Shown: in pieces, positions 36,081-44,817 of the stretch
Numbering within the stretch: position 1 is the first letter of the stretch
Layout: each line of letters opens with the position of its first letter
NCBI RefSeq assembly: GCF_016862315.1
Contig: NZ_BOMS01000104.1
Location: forward strand, 20,120 to 84,119
DNA: 64,000 bases
Source of the DNA: Actinoplanes palleronii
GTDB lineage: Bacteria; Actinomycetota; Actinomycetes; Mycobacteriales; Micromonosporaceae
Direction: 5' to 3'
Made by a program: the position numbers and the translations under genes
Notes under the pieces: model-generated
What the model saw: only the letters and a program-made list of their open reading frames with translations
Database searches by the model: none
Told to the model about the DNA's origin: nothing

Positions 36081-37040
36081 ATGCCAGAATCCTCCGGTAC
36101 CACTCGGCCGCACCCCCGGGAGACGACGTTGTCCATCGGAATCACCGCGCTGCCCCTGCCCAGCTGGGAAGACTCCACGGTGGTGGTGGAGCCGCCGGGC
36201 GCCGAGCCGGGCGCCTGGTCCGGCGCACCGAGCACGATCACCGCCGACGGGTACGTGTACCTGGCGTACCGCCTGCGCCTGCCGATCGGCGCCGGCCGGG
36301 GCGTCGCCAACGTGATCGCCCGCTCCACCGACGGGCTGGCCTTCACCGTGGTGGCCGAGGTGGGCAAGGACCGCTTCGGCGCCGAGTCCCTGGAGCGCCC
36401 GGCGCTGACCCGCACCCCGGAGGGCCGCTGGCGGCTGTACGTCAGCGCCGCCACCCCGGGCACCAAGCACTGGCGGGTCGAGTTGCTCGAGGCGGACACC
36501 CCGGAGGGCCTGGCCACCGCGCCGTCCCGGACCGTGCTTGCGGGTGACGACACGGTCGCCTGGAAGGACCCGGTGCTGCACCACGACGAGCACGGCTGGC
36601 ACCTGTGGGCCTCGGTGCACCCGCTGGACTCCTGGGACGACGCCGACCGGATGACCACCGAGTACGCCACCAGCCCGGACGGCGTGCACTGGACCCACCG
36701 GCGGACCGCGCTGGCCGGCCGGCCGGGTCAGTGGGACGCCCGCGGGGTGCGGGTCTCCTCGGTGCAGGTGACCGGCGACGAGATCACGGTGGCCTACGAC
36801 GGGCGGGCCACGGCCGGCGAGAACTGGGAGGAACGGACCGGGGTGGCCCGCGGCACCCGGCTGCCGGACGGCACGTTCGGCCAGCTGACCGCGGAGGACC
36901 ACGAGCCGGTCGGCAGCCCGCACCCGCCGTACGGGCTGCGCTATCTGAGCCTCGTCGAGCTGCCGGACGGGGATCGACGGCTGTACTACGAGGCGACCCG
37001 GGCGGACGGGGCGCACGATCTCCGTACCGAGAAGGTCTGA
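36081..37040 (+). CDS. Five-bladed beta-propeller, glycosidase-like (GH43/GH32 clan)
   Basis: A 319-residue protein built of repeated W-x-D / R-P strands: AWSGAPSTITADGYVYLAYR, ESLERPALTRTPEGRWRLYV, WKDPVLHHDEHGWHLWASVH, YATSPDGVHWTHRR. These resemble the blades of GH43/GH32/GH130 glycosidases, with candidate acidic residues in each. There is no signal peptide, so it may act inside the cell. The ATG at 36081 has a poor ribosome site; a TTG at 36129 preceded by GGGAG is a realistic alternative. It follows the sulfotransferase stop by 3 nt, so the two are an operon. Confidence 0.75.
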   Translation: MPESSGTTRPHPRETTLSIGITALPLPSWEDSTVVVEPPGAEPGAWSGAPSTITADGYVYLAYRLRLPIGAGRGVANVIARSTDGLAFTVVAEVGKDRFGAESLERPALTRTPEGRWRLYVSAATPGTKHWRVELLEADTPEGLATAPSRTVLAGDDTVAWKDPVLHHDEHGWHLWASVHPLDSWDDADRMTTEYATSPDGVHWTHRRTALAGRPGQWDARGVRVSSVQVTGDEITVAYDGRATAGENWEERTGVARGTRLPDGTFGQLTAEDHEPVGSPHPPYGLRYLSLVELPDGDRRLYYEATRADGAHDLRTEKV

Positions 37041-37365
37041 TCGCGGAGGGTGATGACGAACGCGACCTGAATGCCTGCTCAGGACCGTTGAGGGCTGTAA
37101 GGGCCGTCACTCTCGGTGGGGTCGGTCGCGGGCGTCGACGACGGGTGGCTTAGCGTCGTCCCTGACGTCAGGTGCTCGCCCACAAGCGGCACGGTCGATG
37201 GCGGGATCGGTCTCACAAGGCCCGGTCCCGCCATGTTTTTTGCCCTCGCCGGGTTCACTCCTCCGGTGGACGCGGCGCCGAGGATCACGTTTGTGGCCGG
37301 GTGATCTGGGTATGGACCTGGCCAGCCGCGCGACCGATGAACGTGGTCTCGTGAGAGGGGATGCC
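37041..37365. other. Non-coding gap before the kinase gene
   Basis: A 325-base stretch holding one terminator hairpin (37198-37241). The rest shows no gene or clear promoter. An in-frame ATG at 37312 could extend the downstream kinase by 18 residues, but its ribosome site is weak. Confidence 0.5.
37198..37241 (+). terminator. Intrinsic terminator
   Basis: A 13-bp stem with one T:G pair (ATGGCGGGATCGG at 37198-37210 and CCGGTCCCGCCAT at 37222-37234) is followed by GTTTTTT. It lies 158 nt past the beta-propeller stop and should end the sulfotransferase transcript. Confidence 0.8.
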
Positions 37366-38379
37366 GTGCGGGTGTTGGGCGGGCGGTATCAGCTGGTGAA
37401 CCGGATCGGTCTCGGTGGCATGTCCGAGGTGTGGCTCGGGCACGACCAGGTCCTCGACCGGCCGGTCGCCGTCAAGATCATGGCCCCGGCGGTGCAGGGC
37501 ACCCTCGGCGAGGCCGGGATCGAGCTGATCCGCTCCGAGGCGCGGTCGGCGGCCCGGCTGGCGCACCCCAACGTGGCCGGCGTGCACGACTTCGGCACCT
37601 CGCCGATGCCCGGCCGGCTCGACGTGCCGTACATCGTGATGGAGCTGGTCGAGGGGCAGACGCTGAGCCAGCACCTGCGCGACGGCCCGCTCGACTGGCG
37701 GATCGGGGTGCGGATCTGCGCCGAGGTGGCGGCCGCGCTGGCCGCCGCGCACGCCGAGCAGGTGGTGCACCGCGACATCAAACCGGCGAACGTGATGCTC
37801 ACCCCGAGCGGCGCGAAGGTCCTCGACTTCGGCATCGCCGCGGCGATCGGCCAGCCCGAGGCGGACCCGGACGGCCCGGTGATGGGCACCCCGGCGTACG
37901 TCGCCCCGGAACGCTTCGACGGCCTCCCGGCCAGCCCGGCCTCGGACATGTTCGGCCTCGGGTCGCTGCTCTACCACTGCCTGGCCGGCCGGCTCCCGTG
38001 GACCACGAAGTCGCACACCGAGCTGATCCACGCCCAGCGCTACTGGGACCCGGAGCCGCTGCCGTACCTGGACGGGCTGCCGCCCGAGGTGCTCGACCTG
38101 TGCTTCCGCTGCCTGCGCCGGGATCCGGCCGAGCGGCCCACCGCGCTGGTCGCGGCGCTGCTGCTGGCCGAGGCGGTGGACGCGCGGGTCTACGTGCCGC
38201 TCTCCGACCTGTCCGGGCTGGAGCAGCCGGTGCCGGCCTGGGACGAGCAGGCGGCGGTCGAGCCGACCTACACCGGTCTGCCGGCCGTGCCGGATGCCGC
38301 CGGAGGGATCGTGCCGGTGGAGACGGTCGTGCCGGTCGAGCAGCCCGAACACGCCGGCCGGCACCGCGCCGACATCTGA
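37366..38379 (+). CDS. Serine/threonine protein kinase (PknB type, soluble)
   Basis: A 337-residue Hanks-type kinase. The Gly-rich loop is IGLGGMSEVW, the ATP Lys is in VAVKIM, the catalytic loop is HRDIKPANV, the metal DFG is LDFGIA and the APE-like motif is YVAPERF. After the kinase domain (to about residue 265) comes a short acidic tail with no membrane helix and no PASTA repeats, so it is cytoplasmic. The GTG at 37366 has AGAGGGG six bases upstream. It is convergent with the stress-protein gene (7 nt apart). Targets are unknown. Confidence 0.9.
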   Translation: MRVLGGRYQLVNRIGLGGMSEVWLGHDQVLDRPVAVKIMAPAVQGTLGEAGIELIRSEARSAARLAHPNVAGVHDFGTSPMPGRLDVPYIVMELVEGQTLSQHLRDGPLDWRIGVRICAEVAAALAAAHAEQVVHRDIKPANVMLTPSGAKVLDFGIAAAIGQPEADPDGPVMGTPAYVAPERFDGLPASPASDMFGLGSLLYHCLAGRLPWTTKSHTELIHAQRYWDPEPLPYLDGLPPEVLDLCFRCLRRDPAERPTALVAALLLAEAVDARVYVPLSDLSGLEQPVPAWDEQAAVEPTYTGLPAVPDAAGGIVPVETVVPVEQPEHAGRHRADI

Positions 38380-38386
38380 CGTCCTG

Positions 38387-39247
38387 TCACGCCCGGGGGA
38401 CGACCACCAACGGCCGCCCGGCCCGGCGCAGCAGCCGCCCGGACACCCCGCCGACCAGCACCCGCCGGGCCGGACCGTATCCGCGGGACCCGCAGAACAG
38501 CAGGTCCACCTCGGTCAGCCCGGCCAACTCCTCGACCACGTCACCGGAGCGCACCGACCACTCCACCGGCACGTCCGGCACGCTCGCGGCCGCCCGGCGC
38601 AGTGCCTCCTCGTACGTCTCCCGCGCGGTGTCCAGGAACGCCCGCTCGGCGTCGTCACCGATCAGGAACGGCAGCGCCGCGTCCCCGGCGGCCACCACGG
38701 TGACCAGCAGCAACGTGCTGCCGGTGCGCCGGGCCAGCTCGGCGGCCGCGTCCAGGGCGGCCCGGCCGTCCAGGGTGTCCACGTAGGCGACCCCGATCCG
38801 GCCGAGCGCGCCGGGCGCCGTGCCGCCGCCGGCCGGGGTGACCGCCACCGGGCAGCCGCTGCCGGCCAGCAGCCGTTCCGCGGTGCTGCCGGCGAAGAGC
38901 CGCCCGGGTGCGGCCGGGCCCGAGCCGATCACCATCGCCACCGCACGGGTCTGCTCGGCCAGGTCGTGCAGGCCGTGCGCGGCCGAGCTGGACGCCACAC
39001 TGCGGTACTCGACGCCGGGCGGATCCTTCAACGCGGCACGGGCCTCGTCCAGCACCCGTTCGGCGGCCCGGTGCCGGTCGGCGATCCACTCGGCGTCCAC
39101 CCGGCCGGAGCCGATCGCGGACGGCGCCGGGTGGACCACCGCGACGATCAACGGGACCTGCCGGACGTCGGCGAGCCAGCGGCCCAGGGCGAGCGCGTCG
39201 CGCGAGCCCGGGCGGTGGTCCACGCCGACGATCACCGGGGCGGTCAT
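38387..39247 (-). CDS. Universal stress protein, two UspA domains
   Basis: A 286-residue tandem Usp protein. Domain 1 (1-140) has VIVGVDHRPGSRDALALGRW and a VIGSGPAAPGRLFAGSTAERLL nucleotide-loop variant. Domain 2 (about 148-286) ends CGSRGYGPARRVLVGGVSGR, the GxxG-x9-G(S/T) ATP motif. Such proteins bind ATP and modulate stress or dormancy responses. The ATG overlaps the amino-acid permease stop (ATGA), so the two are co-translated; Usp proteins coupled to transporters often regulate them. Confidence 0.9.
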   Translation of the reverse strand: MTAPVIVGVDHRPGSRDALALGRWLADVRQVPLIVAVVHPAPSAIGSGRVDAEWIADRHRAAERVLDEARAALKDPPGVEYRSVASSSAAHGLHDLAEQTRAVAMVIGSGPAAPGRLFAGSTAERLLAGSGCPVAVTPAGGGTAPGALGRIGVAYVDTLDGRAALDAAAELARRTGSTLLLVTVVAAGDAALPFLIGDDAERAFLDTARETYEEALRRAAASVPDVPVEWSVRSGDVVEELAGLTEVDLLFCGSRGYGPARRVLVGGVSGRLLRRAGRPLVVVPRA

Positions 39248-40689
39248 GACGGATCGTCCTCGGGGCGGGCGGCCGAAGGGGCGGCGGCCGCTTCCTGGCG
39301 GAGCCGGGAGTGCCGGTAGCCGTAGAGGGCGTAGATGACCAGGCCGGCGACGAGCCACACCCCGAACCGGATCCAGGTGTCCAGTGGCAGGTCGGACATC
39401 AGGTAGACGGCGAACCCGATCCCGATCACCGGCAGCACCGGCGACCACGGCACCCGGTACGGCCGGGGCATGTCCGGCTTGGTCCGCCGCAGCACGATCA
39501 CCCCGATGTTGACCAGCACGAACGCGAACAGCGTGCCGATGTTGACCAGCTCCACGATGGTGCCGAGCGGGATCAGCGCGGCCAGCACCGCGATCAGCAC
39601 CCCGAGCACCATGGTGAGCCGGGCCGGGGTGCCGTACCGCGGGTTGACCTTGGCCATCCGGCGCGGCAGCAGGCCGTCCCGGCACATCGCGAAGAAGATC
39701 CGGGTCTGGCCGTAGAAGATCACCAGGACCACGCTGGTGATCGCGACGACCGCGCCGAGCGCCAGGATCCCGGCCGCCCAGCTCATCCCGGCGCCCTGGT
39801 CGAGGGCCGCGGCGAGCGGCGCGTCGCTGTCCTTCATCTGGTCCGGGCTGGCGATGCCGAGCGCGCCGACCGCGGTGAGGATGTAGAACACCGTGCAGAT
39901 GCCGAGCGAACCGATGATCGCCCAGGGCAGGTCACGGGCCGGGTTGCGGGCCTCCTCGCTGCCGGTGGAGACCGCGTCGAACCCGATGTACGCGAAGAAG
40001 ATGATCGCCGCGGCCGCGGTCACCCCGTCCGCGCCGGCCGGGGCGAACGGGTGGAAGTTGCCGGTGCTGAAGTTCGCGAACGCCACCGCCAGGAAGAAGA
40101 TCAGCACGACCAGCTTGACCACGACCATCACCAGGTTGGCCCGGGCGCTCTCGGTCACGCCGCGGATCAGCAGCAGCGTGATGGCCAGCACGATGAACAC
40201 CGCGGGCAGGTTGACCACCCCGCCGTCCTCCGGTGACTTGCTGATGGCGTCCGGCAGCGCGACACCGAACGCGGCGTCCAGGAACGCGTTCAGGTTGCCA
40301 CCCCAGCCGATCGCGATGCCGGCCACCGAGACGCCGTACTCCAGGATCAGGTCCCAGCCGATGATCCAGGCGACGATCTCGCCCATGGTCGCGTAGGTGT
40401 ACGTGTACGCGCTGCCGGAGACCGGGATCGAGGACGCCAGCTCGGCGTAGGAGAGCGCGGAGAACACGCAGGCCACCGCGGCCAGCGCGAACGACAGCAC
40501 GACGGCCGGACCGGCGATCCCGGAGCCCTTGCCGATCACCACGAAGATGCCGGTACCGATGATCGCGCCGACGCCCATCGCGGTCAGCTGGACGACACCG
40601 ACCGCCTTCTTGAGCTCGGTGCCCTCTTCCGCTGTCTCGTGGATCAGCGATCCGACGTCCCGGATCGCGAACAACCCCGACTTGGCCAT
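39244..40689 (-). CDS. APC family amino-acid permease (cationic amino acid type)
   Basis: A 481-residue transporter with 12 membrane helices. The TM1 break motif is GVGAIIGTGIFVVIG (residues 38-52), and SYAELASSIPVSGSAYTYTYATMGE gives the TM3 region of the YfnA/CAT subfamily. GFDAVSTGSEEARNPARDLP is the conserved TM6-7 loop. The ATG has AAGGGGG upstream. It is the first gene of a two-gene operon with the Usp protein. It probably imports amino acids by proton symport; the exact substrate is unknown. Confidence 0.92.
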   Translation of the reverse strand: MAKSGLFAIRDVGSLIHETAEEGTELKKAVGVVQLTAMGVGAIIGTGIFVVIGKGSGIAGPAVVLSFALAAVACVFSALSYAELASSIPVSGSAYTYTYATMGEIVAWIIGWDLILEYGVSVAGIAIGWGGNLNAFLDAAFGVALPDAISKSPEDGGVVNLPAVFIVLAITLLLIRGVTESARANLVMVVVKLVVLIFFLAVAFANFSTGNFHPFAPAGADGVTAAAAIIFFAYIGFDAVSTGSEEARNPARDLPWAIIGSLGICTVFYILTAVGALGIASPDQMKDSDAPLAAALDQGAGMSWAAGILALGAVVAITSVVLVIFYGQTRIFFAMCRDGLLPRRMAKVNPRYGTPARLTMVLGVLIAVLAALIPLGTIVELVNIGTLFAFVLVNIGVIVLRRTKPDMPRPYRVPWSPVLPVIGIGFAVYLMSDLPLDTWIRFGVWLVAGLVIYALYGYRHSRLRQEAAAAPSAARPEDDPS

Positions 40690-40959
40690 GCTGCGCCCCC
40701 TTCCACGGCTTCAGATCACCGTGGTCCCGGGTCCGGCTCGCCGCAAGGCGGACAGTGATCGGATCAGCGCGATGTGTGAACTTCGGTCGCCCGGGTTGCC
40801 GCGCGTCCCACGCGGTGGGTGAAAAACGCCATGGCGTACGGGTTGTGCGCCGCCTGCGGCAAACCGCGCGGCAGCCTGCGAGGGGTACGGCGTGACGGGT
40901 ACGGTGGATAGATCGGGCAAATCGCCCGGCTCTCAAGTGGCGCGGTGGGCGAGGTCGTG

Positions 40960-41298
40960 ATGGGCGAGGCCGTGATGACGACACGGCGGCAGGCCGACGG
41001 CACCATGGTCGTCGACGTGCGGGGCAGCCTGGACACGTCCACCGTCGAGTCGCTGCGCGACGTGCTGCTGGAGACGCTCCAGCGGGACCGTCCGGCGCTG
41101 ATCGTTGTCGATCTGACCTTCGTCACCTTCATGGACTCGGTCGGGATCGGCGCCCTGGTCGCCGGGCAGCGCGCGGCCCGGGACATCGGCACCCGGTTCG
41201 AGCTGCGCAACCCGAGTGACTTCGTGCACGGGCAGCTGCGGATCACCGGTCTGACCGAGGTGCTCGGCCTGACCGGGACCCGCAACTTCGGCTTCTGA
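40960..41298 (+). CDS. STAS-domain anti-sigma factor antagonist
   Basis: A 112-residue single-domain STAS protein. VVDVRGSLDTSTVESLRDVL leads to the IVVDLTFVTFMDSVGIGALV core, where Ser in MDSVGIG is the residue phosphorylated by an anti-sigma kinase. It would free a sigma factor when dephosphorylated by a PP2C enzyme such as SpoIIE. No anti-sigma kinase is nearby. Three in-frame starts (GTG 40945, ATG 40960, ATG 40975) are each preceded by GGCGAGG because that leader is duplicated; 40960 is a compromise. It is convergent with the GH9 gene. Confidence 0.88.
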   Translation: MGEAVMTTRRQADGTMVVDVRGSLDTSTVESLRDVLLETLQRDRPALIVVDLTFVTFMDSVGIGALVAGQRAARDIGTRFELRNPSDFVHGQLRITGLTEVLGLTGTRNFGF

Positions 41299-41323
41299 AC
41301 CGCCGGCCGGGATGGCCGGCGGT
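41299..41323. terminator. Bidirectional terminator between STAS and GH9 genes
   Basis: A perfect 10-bp stem (ACCGCCGGCC at 41299-41308 and GGCCGGCGGT at 41314-41323) with a GGGAT loop begins right after the STAS stop. It lies 15 nt past the convergent GH9 stop codon. Confidence 0.75.
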
Positions 41324-41337
41324 CCATCCGCGTCGAG

Positions 41338-43530
41338 CTAGTGCAGTTCGGCGACGTATCCGCTGAGCCGGGCCAGGGCCGCGTTCCAGTTGACGGTCAG
41401 CTCGTTGGTGGACCAGGACTGGATGTCGTCGATGTAGCAGAACTGCCCGACGCAGCCGGCCAGCTTCTCCTGGGCGAGCGGGTCCTGGATCGACGAGTTC
41501 GGGCCGCCGGCCAGGCTGCCGACCGGCGGGTGCGGCAGCGCCGGGTCGAGCTGGTGGGCGTACCAGCGGCTGTGCTCGTTCTGCGCGTTGACCTCGCCGT
41601 ACCCGGTGACGAACGAGATGTTCAGGGCGTTGCGGCCGAGCAGCCAGTCGAGGCCGGTGAGCACGCCGTCGCGGTACCGGTCGCGGCCGGTCAGCTGGTG
41701 TGCGGCGGCGAGCACCACGAGGTTGTTGGCCACGATGCTGGCCGAGCCCCAGTCCCACATGTTGTTCGCCGGGGCGTAGGCGACGCCGTAGGGATGGGCC
41801 TTCTGGATCGCCAGGTACTTGTCCGCACCCGCCGCGACCTGGGCCTTGACCGTTTTCAGGCCGGGCAACCGGTTGGGCAGCAGGGCCAGGTCGAGCTTGG
41901 CGGCCGCGCCGGTGGAGGCCCAGTCGAAGGCACCCGAGCCGAACGAGTCGGCGGTGTGCTCCGGCGAGGCGAGCACGTCGGTGGCGTACCGCTTCTCGCC
42001 GGTGGTCAGGTAGAGCTCGGCGGCCGCCCAGTAGAACTCGTCGGTGACCTTGCTGTCGTTGTAGGCGCCACCGCCCACGCCGTCGCTCTCCGGTGCGTAC
42101 GAGATCGGGTTGGTCCTGGCGGCGACGTAGGCGCGCCGCGCGGCGGCCAGCGCCCGGGCCGCGAACGCCGCGTCGAACCTGGCGTAGATCCGTGCGGCCT
42201 GTGCGGCGGTGGCGGCCAGGTTCAGCGTCGCCGCGGTGGAGACCGGGTGCAGCTCACGCGGCTGCGGATCCTGGTCGGGCAGCAGCGGCAGCCCGGTCCA
42301 CGCCTGGTCGTGGATCTTGTGGTGCACCTGGCCGTCCGGCGCCTGCATCTTCAGCAGGAAGTCCAGCTCCCAGCGCACCTCGTCGAGGATGTCCGGCGTC
42401 CGGTTCCCGCTCTCCGGGATTTGAAGATCGATTTTTCGTACGGCGTGGGAGTTCTCGTACTCGCTGAGCAGCTCCCAGACCGAGATCCCGCCGTTGACGA
42501 CGTACTTGCCGTGGTCGCCGGCGTCGTACCAGCCGCCGCGCACGTCCAGGGTGTAGTCGCAGACGCCGGCCTGACACGGCACGGTGCCGTCACCCCGGTT
42601 CGGGGCGACGTCGACGTGGCCGGCCGCGCGGCCGTACCCGGGGCGCAGGTCGTCACGGATGGCGATGCCGGAGCGCTGGGTGTAGTAGAACTTCAACGCG
42701 TCGGCGCGGAGCTTCTCGTAGGCCTTGCCGTCGATGTCGAACGGGCGGGACGTCTCGCCGTCCGCGGTCAGGGTGTAGCCCGCGCCTTTTCCGGCGAACC
42801 GGCTGAAGTCGATGGAGTGCACGTTCTGGCCGGAGCTCACGTCGATGCCGCGCGGCTGCGTCGTACCCTTAAATGCTATTTTTCCGTTCTTGTCGTTGAG
42901 TTGCCAGGGCAGCGCGGTCGTCGCGTCGGTGACCAGCGTGGCGCCCTTCGGCCCGGACGGCAGGTAGGCGACCTGGTTGACCCGCACCCGCGGCCCGGTG
43001 TCCGGCACGTAGACCTCCGGCGGCACGCCACCGACCAGCGACACGTTGTCCACGCAGAAGTGCCACGGCTCGGCGCTGCCGCCGATCTGGAACGCGACCT
43101 GCCCCTGCTCGGTGCTGGCCGAGGCGGTGAACGTGTACGAGTAGTGCTGCACGTCGCCGAGCACCGGCGACTGCTCGAAATACGTGTCGTAGGGGCTCAC
43201 GGCGAGCCCGGTGATCGCCCGGGCGACGTGCCCGGCGTCCCCGGACGCGTCGAAGCTGAACCGGTACGTCTCGCCGGCGACCAGGCTGATGTCGTTCTGC
43301 CCGATCGCGGCGTCCCAGCGGTTGGTGGTGCCGCCGGGCACGTCCACGCAGGCCCGGCCGTCGGTCAGCGCGATCGGCATGCCGGCGGTGGACCAGAACG
43401 GGTCGGCAGTGCCGTCGAATCCGCCGTTGACGACCTGCTCGACTTCATCTGCTCGTGCCGGCGCGGCGGCGCCGATCAGGAGGATTGCCGCGAAAGCGGC
43501 GGTGGCGCGGGAGCGCTCCCAGAGATACAT
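41338..43530 (-). CDS. GH9 family cellulase/endoglucanase with N-terminal CBM4/9-like domain
   Basis: A 730-residue exported enzyme. A signal peptide (residues 1-27, ending AAPARA) precedes a CBM4/9-like domain (about 30-165, VVNGGFDGTADPFWSTAG). An Ig-like CelD_N domain follows (about 178-265, RVRVNQVAYLPSGPKGATLV), then the GH9 (alpha/alpha)6 barrel. Catalytic Asp residues are in GGWYDAGDHGKYV and the acid Glu in STNELTVNWNAAL. It should cut beta-1,4-glucan. A CebR-like operator lies within its first codons. It follows the ATP-grasp gene by 32 nt and ends at a shared terminator. Confidence 0.93.
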   Translation of the reverse strand: MYLWERSRATAAFAAILLIGAAAPARADEVEQVVNGGFDGTADPFWSTAGMPIALTDGRACVDVPGGTTNRWDAAIGQNDISLVAGETYRFSFDASGDAGHVARAITGLAVSPYDTYFEQSPVLGDVQHYSYTFTASASTEQGQVAFQIGGSAEPWHFCVDNVSLVGGVPPEVYVPDTGPRVRVNQVAYLPSGPKGATLVTDATTALPWQLNDKNGKIAFKGTTQPRGIDVSSGQNVHSIDFSRFAGKGAGYTLTADGETSRPFDIDGKAYEKLRADALKFYYTQRSGIAIRDDLRPGYGRAAGHVDVAPNRGDGTVPCQAGVCDYTLDVRGGWYDAGDHGKYVVNGGISVWELLSEYENSHAVRKIDLQIPESGNRTPDILDEVRWELDFLLKMQAPDGQVHHKIHDQAWTGLPLLPDQDPQPRELHPVSTAATLNLAATAAQAARIYARFDAAFAARALAAARRAYVAARTNPISYAPESDGVGGGAYNDSKVTDEFYWAAAELYLTTGEKRYATDVLASPEHTADSFGSGAFDWASTGAAAKLDLALLPNRLPGLKTVKAQVAAGADKYLAIQKAHPYGVAYAPANNMWDWGSASIVANNLVVLAAAHQLTGRDRYRDGVLTGLDWLLGRNALNISFVTGYGEVNAQNEHSRWYAHQLDPALPHPPVGSLAGGPNSSIQDPLAQEKLAGCVGQFCYIDDIQSWSTNELTVNWNAALARLSGYVAELH
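43508..43521 (-). promoter_or_regulatory. CebR-box-like operator inside the GH9 start
   Basis: Read on the minus strand this is TGGGAGCGCTCCCG, 13 of 14 bases of the CebR operator TGGGAGCGCTCCCA known from Streptomyces cellulose genes. It begins seven bases after the GH9 start codon. CebR, a LacI-family repressor released by cello-oligosaccharides, would block expression of the cellulase here. Confidence 0.75.
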
Positions 43531-43562
43531 GGAAACATACTGATGACATGCCGGTTACCGCG

Positions 43563-44801
43563 TCAACGCCCCTGGTCCCGGATCCAGGCGTCGATCAGGC
43601 CACCGAAGTGCGCCAGGAACTTCTCGTGCTCGTGCACCGGGTAGGTCGCCCGGACCGTCTCGCGCAGCAGTGAACGGAACTCCTCCGAGGTCACCCAGTC
43701 GTAGACGATCTCGTCCACGTCGCTCAGGTGCTCGTCGCAGAACTCGCGGTACCGGTCCACCTCGAAGTACCGGTCGGCCAGCTCCCGATAGCCGGCCAGC
43801 TTCTCCTGGTACGACCGATCCGGATCATCGGCCACCGCGAAGTAGCCCGCCAGGTCGGTGTCCAGGCGCATCCGCCGGCCGGTCACCACGCAGAACACCG
43901 TCCAGCGCAGCAGCGCCGTCATGGCCCACGGGAAGTAGTAGTGCAGCGAGGTCAGCGCCACGTCCGGGCAGGCGTTCGCGTAGTCGATCGGGTGCACCTC
44001 GTCGCCGCGCACCAGCGACTCGCACGAGTTGAACTCCCAGCGGAAGAACGCGTTCACCAGCCGCGAGATGGTCACCACCTCGTCACCGGCGCCGGGGGAG
44101 AGGAAGTGGTGGTCGACCTCGTACCGGGCGTGCATCGGCTGGTCCGGGCGGAACCGCATGACCATCGTCTCCGGGCCGATGGTCAGCGAGCGGGCGAACA
44201 CGTCGTAGTCCTCGACCGACGCCTGCAGGTGCATCAGCCGCTCACCGGACGCGTCGTACGCGGCGTGCAGCTCGTCCACATTGCGGATCTTGGAGACGCC
44301 GACCCAGGCGCCGCCGTCGTACGGCTTCATGTAGAGCGGGTAGCCGATCGACGCGGCCGTCGCCTCCAGGTCGAACGGCTCGTTGTAGCGCGCCGCCGTG
44401 TACGCCCACCGGGAGTTGTCCAGCGGGTTCTTGAACGGCACCAGCACCGTCTCCGGCACCTTCAGCCCGAGCCGCATCATCGCGCAGTACGCCGCGTGCT
44501 TCTCCATCGACTGGAACGTGAACGGGCTGTTCAGCAGGTACACCCCGTCCATCAGGGCGATCTTCTTGAGCCACTCCCGGGGGTGGTAGTACCAGTACGC
44601 CAGCCGGTCGATGACCAGCTCGTGCTGTGGCTTGTCGCGCAGGTTGAACGGTTCGATGGTGACCCGGACCGGGCGGGTCCGGTGCGTGCGCCCGTCCGCC
44701 GCGGTGACCGTGCCGAGCCGGCGCAGCAGTGACTCGAAGGCGCGTGGCCAGTCGTCCTCGGTGCCCAGCAGCAGTCCGATGGTGTGCTCGACGTCGGCCA
44801 C
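43563..44801 (-). CDS. ATP-grasp family protein of unknown substrate
   Basis: A 412-residue protein with an ATP-grasp-like core. The ATP-binding Lys lies in YPLYMKPYDGGAWVGVSKI (about residues 152-170), preceded by HAAYCAMMRLGLKVPETVLV, the typical N-domain to lid transition. The C-terminal third (DRSYQEKLAGYRELADRYFE onward) is not recognised. No partner enzyme reveals the product; ATP-grasp members join a carboxylate to an amine or thiol. The ATG is 16 nt after the esterase stop, so both are in one operon. It could modify a small peptide, wall component or cofactor. Confidence 0.75.
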   Translation of the reverse strand: MADVEHTIGLLLGTEDDWPRAFESLLRRLGTVTAADGRTHRTRPVRVTIEPFNLRDKPQHELVIDRLAYWYYHPREWLKKIALMDGVYLLNSPFTFQSMEKHAAYCAMMRLGLKVPETVLVPFKNPLDNSRWAYTAARYNEPFDLEATAASIGYPLYMKPYDGGAWVGVSKIRNVDELHAAYDASGERLMHLQASVEDYDVFARSLTIGPETMVMRFRPDQPMHARYEVDHHFLSPGAGDEVVTISRLVNAFFRWEFNSCESLVRGDEVHPIDYANACPDVALTSLHYYFPWAMTALLRWTVFCVVTGRRMRLDTDLAGYFAVADDPDRSYQEKLAGYRELADRYFEVDRYREFCDEHLSDVDEIVYDWVTSEEFRSLLRETVRATYPVHEHEKFLAHFGGLIDAWIRDQGR

Positions 44802-44817
44802 GGCAGCGCCTCTTCTC

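Noticed and set aside
41341..43644. 767-codon plus-strand frame over the cellulase gene
   Set aside because: It is a shadow of the GH9 gene, which has a complete signal peptide and catalytic residues on the minus strand.
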